From positions 372,001 to 436,000 of the forward strand of contig VTFK01000027.1 of NCBI GenBank assembly GCA_009617715.1: DNA of 64,000 nt, written 5' to 3'. The position numbers and the translations under genes are program-made. The notes under the pieces are model-generated. The model ran no database searches, had not been told where the DNA came from, and saw only the letters and a program-made list of their open reading frames with translations. The stretch is from Plectrocnemia conspersa. Lineage: Eukaryota > Arthropoda > Insecta > Trichoptera > Polycentropodidae. Below, in pieces: positions 60,060-64,000 of this stretch (the stretch's first letter is position 1; every line of letters begins with the position of its first letter).

Positions 60060-60400
60060 CTATGAAATGGTATATTACCGAGATTTATCGCTGAAACGTG
60101 AGGGCGATTCGGTAAGCCGAGCTTTGTTTAGAATCAACCTGTAAATGTATTTGCAGGTTATTCAATTAAGGTATGTATTTTCAGGTTATTCAATTAAGGT
60201 TCGATAGAATTTAAACCGCCATTATCAATTCGAATCGAGTTAATTAAATAAATGTTTAAATATAAAATATCCAGTAATGGTCGCGAGCTTTGCGGGCAAT
60301 TAACCCAATTAATTGGCGGGTCGCTAACTGCTTTTTCGGTGGAGTGGAGTGTGACATCGACAGACCTGGAGATAAATGTCCCCTGTATATTTGATCATTA
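60060..60400. promoter_or_regulatory. GC-richer unique island with hairpin and tandem duplication
   Basis: A hairpin at 60137-60160 (AACCTGTAAAT, two-base loop, ATTTGCAGGTT; one G-T pair) overlaps a 28-bp two-copy tandem. In that tandem TGTATTTGCAGGTTATTCAA (60146) is repeated as TGTATTTTCAGGTTATTCAA (60174). The island also holds AACCCAATTAATTGGCGGGT near 60303 with overlapping homeodomain cores. It is a candidate regulatory element. Confidence 0.35.
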
Positions 60401-60936
60401 GTTTTGGGGTAGCTTTATTAATAGAGATATATCTGTTGGCGACAATAAGTTACACGATCTGCCTATAACATTAACGAAAAGCCGATACACAGTACATGTA
60501 AAACACATAAACAAATAGATAAACGACAAATTATGAAAGTATCAGCCTAATCGTGCACATTTACATTACATGCGTGTTTGTAATGAGAAACTTGCATCAT
60601 TGATTATCACATGATAAGTTTCTAGAGTAATAAAAACGCAAATTAAATGGCAGAAAAATATAATAGTTTATGGTGGATTTATTTGTCAAAATAATTTACA
60701 AATAGAGCAGCGATCCTTACTTGAAATGCGATCTGTCAAAACCCAAATCATAATAAATATAACACAAAAAATAAATAGGATGCACGAGCAAATTGATTTT
60801 GAAGCCTTTATTTAAATTTTAATATGGACCAGACAGACGCTATAATCAAATCACTATTTTTTATATCTCCTACAAATAGGAGTCGTCTTTTGACAATGAA
60901 AAATAAATACTGTATCACAATATTACAAGAAAAATA

Positions 60937-62018
60937 TTTTGTAATCCCAAAATTTTTTTTTTAACTTTAGGTTTTAAATCACTTGTGCTTTAACCGTTTA
61001 AACTTGTCTTTTGTTATATTTGTGTTAATGCACATCTGGACTATATATTCATATTTTTCGAAAAAAAAATGGCCCGGAAAATTCACGATAGCAGATTTTT
61101 TACATGAATTTTATATGAATTTCTTAAAAAAAATTATGGCCACTACAAATGTATGTTAAATAGTAAATGATTCATTAAATATTTGTTAATGTCAAAGATT
61201 ACGATGCCAAGATAAATCATTGATGTGAAATAAGAGCAAATTATTACTTACTTCAAATATTCATCAGCTGGCGGAGAAACTAGACTAGTCTGATTCAACA
61301 GTACATAGAAACATTGAGAATATTGGGAAGGCTTGGAAACAATGCGTATGGATTTCACATGAATTTAAAGAAGAGAACAATTCGGCGCGTATCCACATAT
61401 CCCAAAAGTTTCTGGATCTTAAAGCTGTGTCGTCTTTTCTCGATAATTTGATACCCGGAGATGAGTAATGTGTGTTGTAGAAAAATAATATAAGTAGAGG
61501 ACAGTGGTTATCCAAAGTTTAAGGAGCAAAATCTATCTTGAAGCCCAGGCTTAAAATAAAAAACTAATTTGTGTGTATGATGCGATTGTTACAGGGTTAT
61601 AAATGATAAAACTCTTAAACGTGGTCAATAAATAACGGCATGCTTATATTCTGATTAGATGGATCGTTTGCACAAGGAAGTAAAAAAATAGGCCTGCACT
61701 TACAACACGACAATGCGCGTCCCCATGTGACAAAATTGACTCGATAAATTCAAGAAACTAGGCTGAAAGGTTTTATCTTATCTACCTTCTTCTTCAGACC
61801 TTGATCCTTCAGATTACAATACTTTTTAGACGGCACGTAATTTCAAATTGTAGACGATTTGAAAAAGGGGCAAATGGAATATTATGTATCAAAGAATTAA
61901 AAAAATGACAGAGATGGAAAAAGAGTATATCTTGAAAAATAAATTATATCTTGAAGCATTAAAATAAAAATAAACGTCTAAGTAATTTGTTTGATTAATT
62001 AATTTTGGGATTACCTGA
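60937..62018 (+). mobile_element. Decayed mariner transposon with both ends recognisable
   Basis: GTAATCCCAAAATT at 60941-60954 is mirrored perfectly as AATTTTGGGATTAC at 62001-62014. On both sides exactly four bases separate this core from a TA dinucleotide (60935-60936 and 62019-62020), which fits a mariner end plus its TA target duplication. The length, about 1.08 kb, is slightly below the usual 1.2-1.3 kb. Inside, the transposase reads on the same strand (separate entry). The right end also resembles the MITE at 35945-36155 (CCCAAAATTAA). The element is a fossil: the frame is interrupted many times. Confidence 0.8.
61265..61975 (+). pseudogene. Mariner transposase pseudogene
   Basis: Decayed DD34D transposase. 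STVHRNIENIGKAW (about 61291-61332) corresponds to the end of the second helix-turn-helix, which contacts the terminal repeat. IPGDE (GAT at 61460) carries the first catalytic aspartate and is followed directly by a stop instead of the expected KW. Later, LHLQHDNARPHVTKLTR holds the second aspartate (GAC at 61709). DLDPSDY, with the third aspartate (GAT at 61812), lies 103 bases further, two bases short of the 105 expected for D34D, so a frameshift lies between them. All three catalytic aspartate codons therefore survive, but stops and frameshifts exclude activity. The N-terminal third is eroded. Confidence 0.85.
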
Positions 62019-62029
62019 TAAGTAGCTTT

Positions 62030-63395
62030 GTATACCTTGAAATCAAAGAAGACTAGTTTGTTATTCATTCAAAGACAGACTGTTCAAAGAGATAAAGAGA
62101 TTAATTTTGTTCCAGTAGTTCCGATACATTACCAGGAGGAGAGTAAATCTGTTGTGAGTAAGTAATGTCAAGGGATACAGGAAATGTTGTACTTCGAAGA
62201 GTTAGACTGACTAAATAAAGCCTGCACCTGAATCAATATCCGTAGGGAGAAGTGTTAAAAGAGGCTCTTGGGAAAAGTTTTAGATATCACTTAGGTGAAG
62301 AGCAAGGTGTGTTTTATTTTTTCTATAATAAAATTTCTCAAGAACATAAATGCTTTATAGATATCGATTAAAATAAAAACGTAACCAATTCAAAACAATA
62401 ATATATCTCGAAACATACACGTTGAGAATAAAATGGAAATAGAAATATTAACTGGATATTAAAGTCCTTTGCGTTAGCAATTGTAGAACGTTCAAATTTG
62501 ATTAATATTTTTAATTGGTTCGAGGAGCATTTTATTAATATAAAATCTACTTTGTTTTATCTGTTTTTATCTTAATAGTTTTATTTTAATTTTTGTTTTT
62601 AAATCATAAATCTAAAGTAGTTTGTAAGAATAAGGTAAATTTTATAAGAAAAATATTGTTTTTATTATGTGATATTCACAACCCACAGCAGTAATGCTAG
62701 CAATACGCGTAGAGCTGTCTATATTTTTTTCTCGGACTACTAATTGAATTTTCGATCTAATAACAATTCCCATCAGTTCAACATTTCTTTATTAAATAAG
62801 TTCTTTAATTGTCTTCTTGCAGATTTACAAGCAACCGTCACAGATCGGTAATTATCAGTCACAGAAATCTTTTTATAAGACAAAAATTTGACAGTTCTTA
62901 TTGGCAGATGCTTTGTTAATATATTTAATTATATTTATATTAGCACAGACTTGACGATTTTCAATCATCGTAAAAAATAAAGTTTTGCTTTATGTTTTAT
63001 TTTACGGAAACCGACAATAATCTTATCAAAATAGTTGGTAGATCTAGTTGTATTATACTATCCAATTGTATGTATGTTTAAGATTCAATATAACCATATT
63101 GTTTATAGCCTGATCATTGTACGAAAATATTGCTTTAATAAATTACAATAGCTCTTAGAGCTCTTAGAAAACGGCACTACAATTGACACTAAAGACAAAT
63201 ATTCCACAACATGTTAATGCTACATAGCGAAACGATAATTGCAAGTTCATGACCGGACAATTTTCCTGTTGAACCAAAAAGTTCGCTGAACTCGAGCACG
63301 TCGTGCTAGAGAAAATTACATAATCACGGACGTTTGCATTAAAATTGTGTGTAACAATGTAAACGTACCGACGTTTAGCAGAACACACAGACAAT
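62030..63395. other. Gene-free stretch
   Basis: Mixed to AT-rich sequence. The minus frame at 63164-63394 has no recognisable domain. AAACGT-ACCG-ACGTTT at 63361-63376 is a small perfect palindrome at the edge of the next island. Confidence 0.45.
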
Positions 63396-63399
63396 GACT

Positions 63400-63604
63400 G
63401 CAGCGCAGAGCATTCGCATATTTACTAGCTGGCTCTTATCAACGAAAAGTTTTCTTCGACAATGAAAGTGGGTTCGTCAGTTAGCGCCGCGCGAGTTAAC
63501 CGCCGTAGTTACAGTTAACGAAAATTAACAGAGTTAGTTTTCCGAGCGGCAGCATAGAGAGCTGCCTCTCCGGCGTGAAATTGCGCTTAACGACATTATG
63601 CGAA
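63400..63604 (+). promoter_or_regulatory. Possible promoter and 5' leader
   Basis: A GC-rich block with the insect initiator-type word TCAGTT at 63477-63482, without a TATA box about 30 bases upstream. It is followed by AGCGCCGCGCGAGTTAACCG and GCGGCAGCATAGAGAGCTGC, a composition typical of insect 5' leaders. It stands directly before the candidate exon at 63605-63750. It could equally be a conserved non-coding element. Confidence 0.25.
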
Positions 63605-63750
63605 ATGACTCAAATTGATGAAATCGTGATTTTGAGCATGACACGAACAAGCGCGAATGTTGCAGAACGGCGACAATTGATCACGACGTTGCAAACCGCA
63701 GTTTTAACCCAAATAAGCAGAGCAATGTATATACTAACTATTACTATTGT
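63605..63750 (+). CDS. Candidate first coding exon of an unknown gene, partial
   Basis: From ATG at 63605 an open frame of 48 codons runs to 63748 plus two bases. It meets the consensus donor GTAAGT at 63751-63756; if unspliced, a stop follows at once (TAA at 63752). The predicted peptide starts MTQIDEIVIL, has a polar, arginine-containing middle (NVAERRQ) and ends in an Ile/Thr-rich stretch. The frame stays open upstream to about 63508, so the start could lie further left. GC content is well above the flanks. No family is recognised, no second exon is in the window, and a chance donor in a GC-richer island cannot be excluded. Confidence 0.25.
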
Positions 63751-63756
63751 GTAAGT

Positions 63757-64000
63757 TTTTTATTTTAATTTTGTTGGATTTGTGTAAATATATATAATAT
63801 ATAAATATATAAATTCTCTGATTTGTTTATAGAATAATCTACTGCGAAATTCTAAGTTTACTCAGACGCAAAAACCATTATAACTTTTCAGAAGGAAAAA
63901 AATCACAGCAAAAGAAATAAAATCGTGTCGGCGCCGTATAAATAAATAAATATAATATAAATGAATACCGTTACGATATTAAAAACAACTTTGCTGCAGT
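63757..64000. other. AT-rich sequence to window end
   Basis: AT-rich with no supported feature. It would be the start of the first intron if the candidate exon to its left is real. Confidence 0.4.

Overview
The window looks like AT-rich nuclear DNA from an insect. This rests on the base composition, the many TACATA/TATGTA-type simple motifs, and the mix of decayed mobile elements: jockey-like non-LTR retrotransposons, mariner and Tc1 transposons, and a hAT element. The order of insect cannot be fixed from sequence alone; Lepidoptera or Diptera would both fit. No bacterial or viral organisation is seen.

I find no complete protein-coding gene. The longest stop-free frames are about 120 codons, roughly what AT-rich DNA gives by chance, and nearly all show no family resemblance. 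The window therefore reads as an intergenic desert or part of a very large intron. The one candidate for a host exon is at the far right end (63605..63750, + strand). It is an open frame that runs into a consensus GTAAGT donor, in a GC-richer block with an initiator-like TCAGTT upstream, and its gene would continue beyond the window.

Three kinds of material alternate along the window. (1) Mobile-element remnants. Reverse-transcriptase pieces lie at 2.3, 11.8, 19.4 (minus), 29.7, 37.0 and 43.6 kb. Mariner pieces lie at 1.4 (minus) and 60.9-62.0 kb, the second with both ends and TA flanks visible. A Tc1-type DNA-binding fragment is at 7.7 kb and a 1 kb hAT-like element at 14.0-15.0 kb. A 211-bp MITE is at 35.9 kb. 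(2) A degenerate interspersed family, here called family A, with copies at 0-0.3, 24.6, 36.5, 48.0, 56.6 and 58.1 kb, all in the same orientation and of unresolved class. A second shared tail-like repeat, family B, is at 2.8 and 30.4 kb. (3) Unique GC-richer islands of 200-700 bp set in very AT-rich filler, with homeodomain-type and hairpin motifs. These are candidate conserved non-coding or cis-regulatory elements, for example at 4.6, 6.5, 10.0, 20.0, 25.4, 31.2, 34.0, 35.6, 38.0, 40.1, 46.7, 53.3, 57.5 and 60.2 kb.

The elements are inactive: catalytic residues are lost and frames are broken. No cooperating gene system, operon, CRISPR array, rRNA or tRNA gene was found. The most informative observations are the mariner copy whose ends match those of the MITE, the triplicated catalytic-motif segment inside one reverse transcriptase, family A, and the possible first exon at the right edge.
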